Source: Symbiodinium natans
Taxonomy: Eukaryota > Sar > Dinophyceae > Suessiales > Symbiodiniaceae
Direction of reading: 5' to 3'
Length of the DNA stretch: 37,782 bases
NCBI GenBank assembly: GCA_905221605.1
Contig: CAJNDS010002344.1
Location: 222,501 to 260,282 of the forward strand
The notes under the pieces are model-generated. The model was not told where the DNA came from. It ran no database searches and saw only the letters and a list, made by a program, of their open reading frames with translations. Made by a program: the position numbers and the translations under genes. Shown here piece by piece: positions 37,493 through 37,782 of the stretch. Each line of letters begins with the position of its first letter. The first letter of the stretch is position 1.

Positions 37493-37775
37493 AGCCTAAA
37501 CCCTAAACCCTAAACCCTAAACCCTAAACCCTAAACCCTAAACCCTAAACCCTGAACCCTGAACCCTGAACCCTGAACCCTGAGCCCTTAACCTCTCAAC
37601 GAGTCTGAGGCTGGGTTTCCCGGTGGAGGTGGCCGAGCCCATGTTCCGAAGTGCCTGGGCTTGGGGTTTAGGGTTAAACCCTAAACTTTAGGGTTTAGGG
37701 TTTAGGGTTTAGGGTTTAGGGTTTAGGGTTTAGGGTTTGGGGTTTGGGGTTTGGGGTTTGGGGTTTGGGGTTTGG
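37493..37775. repeat. CCCTAAA/CCCTGAA array, exon island, then TTTAGGG/TTTGGGG array
   Basis: Units drift from CCCTAAA to CCCTGAA on the left. On the right TTTAGGG turns into homogeneous TTTGGGG (37737-37775). Local homogenisation of variants suggests tandem expansion. Confidence 0.9.
37613..37662 (+). CDS. orphan exon-like island near window end
   Basis: After CTCAACGAG one frame reads LRLGFPVEVAEPMFRSAW, ending before GGGGTTTAGGG. A second frame (SEAGFPGGGGRAH and on) is open. The island sits between a long CCCTAAA/CCCTGAA array and TTTAGGG, the standard exon layout of this window. It may belong to a gene continuing to the right. Confidence 0.4.
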
Positions 37776-37782
37776 GGCAGGT

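Larger units (their letters stand above)
34376..37612. other. repeat-rich 3' region
   Basis: Hairpin elements (family 1 copies B and C, family 2 copy 4, and the hairpin at 35564) and heptamer-derived sequence. One orphan island is at 35477-35550. Open frames at 36230-36524 on both strands and at 36701-36886 have no supporting features. Confidence 0.5.

Noticed and set aside
258-37775. Chromosome end or telomere cap
   Set aside because: The heptamers occur in both orientations throughout, are interrupted by exons, and neither window end is a pure terminal array.

Overview
The window reads as nuclear DNA of a dinoflagellate. The evidence is (i) short GC-rich coding islands, mostly 40-100 bases, that chain into protein reading frames only across introns of 0.1-2.5 kb; (ii) inferred splice donors that include GC and possibly GA as well as GT, which is documented in dinoflagellates; (iii) dense internal arrays of the plant/dinoflagellate-type telomere heptamer TTTAGGG/CCCTAAA; (iv) a ubiquitin-like plus ankyrin-repeat protein of a type I associate with dinoflagellates; and (v) every supported coding island on the + strand, as in unidirectional dinoflagellate gene clusters. 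I see no bacterial operons, rRNA, tRNA or CRISPR. Species cannot be named from the sequence alone.

Layout. 308-3602: a broken SNF2-type ATPase gene (Walker A and DEAH-type motifs visible) with about seven exons, one frameshift and one 8-base tandem duplication. 4884-8216: three orphan exons ending in a stop codon, probably another gene. 9081-14197: a chain of about seven exons of an unrecognised gene, separated by a 31-bp tandem repeat/AT-hairpin block (9556-10400). 14215-16370: a complete four-exon gene for a 60-residue protein with one membrane segment. 18155-31714: a SAM-dependent methyltransferase of the winged-helix Rv2258c-like type, split into about 14 tiny exons over more than 13 kb; its C-terminal part was not found. 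33338-34375: a ubiquitin-like/ankyrin gene with a single 105-base GC-AG intron. 34376-37782: mostly repeats, with two orphan exon-like islands.

Main observation. Exons are not merely near telomere-like repeats. By my reading nearly every methyltransferase intron starts with TTTAGGG-type repeats within about 30 bases of the donor, and 10 of 13 end with CCCTAAA-type repeats just before the acceptor. The two ends of one intron are therefore complementary and could fold the pre-mRNA so that the splice sites meet. The same layout appears in the SNF2, 60-residue and unrecognised genes, but not in the ankyrin intron. Around this are at least four hairpin-forming dispersed repeat families (one with 8-bp target duplications), very long G or C runs (one of 68 G), and heptamer arrays inserted between direct or inverted repeats.

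All exon boundaries are inferred by eye from reading frame, phase and family resemblance. No transcript was available, and boundaries can be off by one or a few bases where a G is shared by both exon ends.
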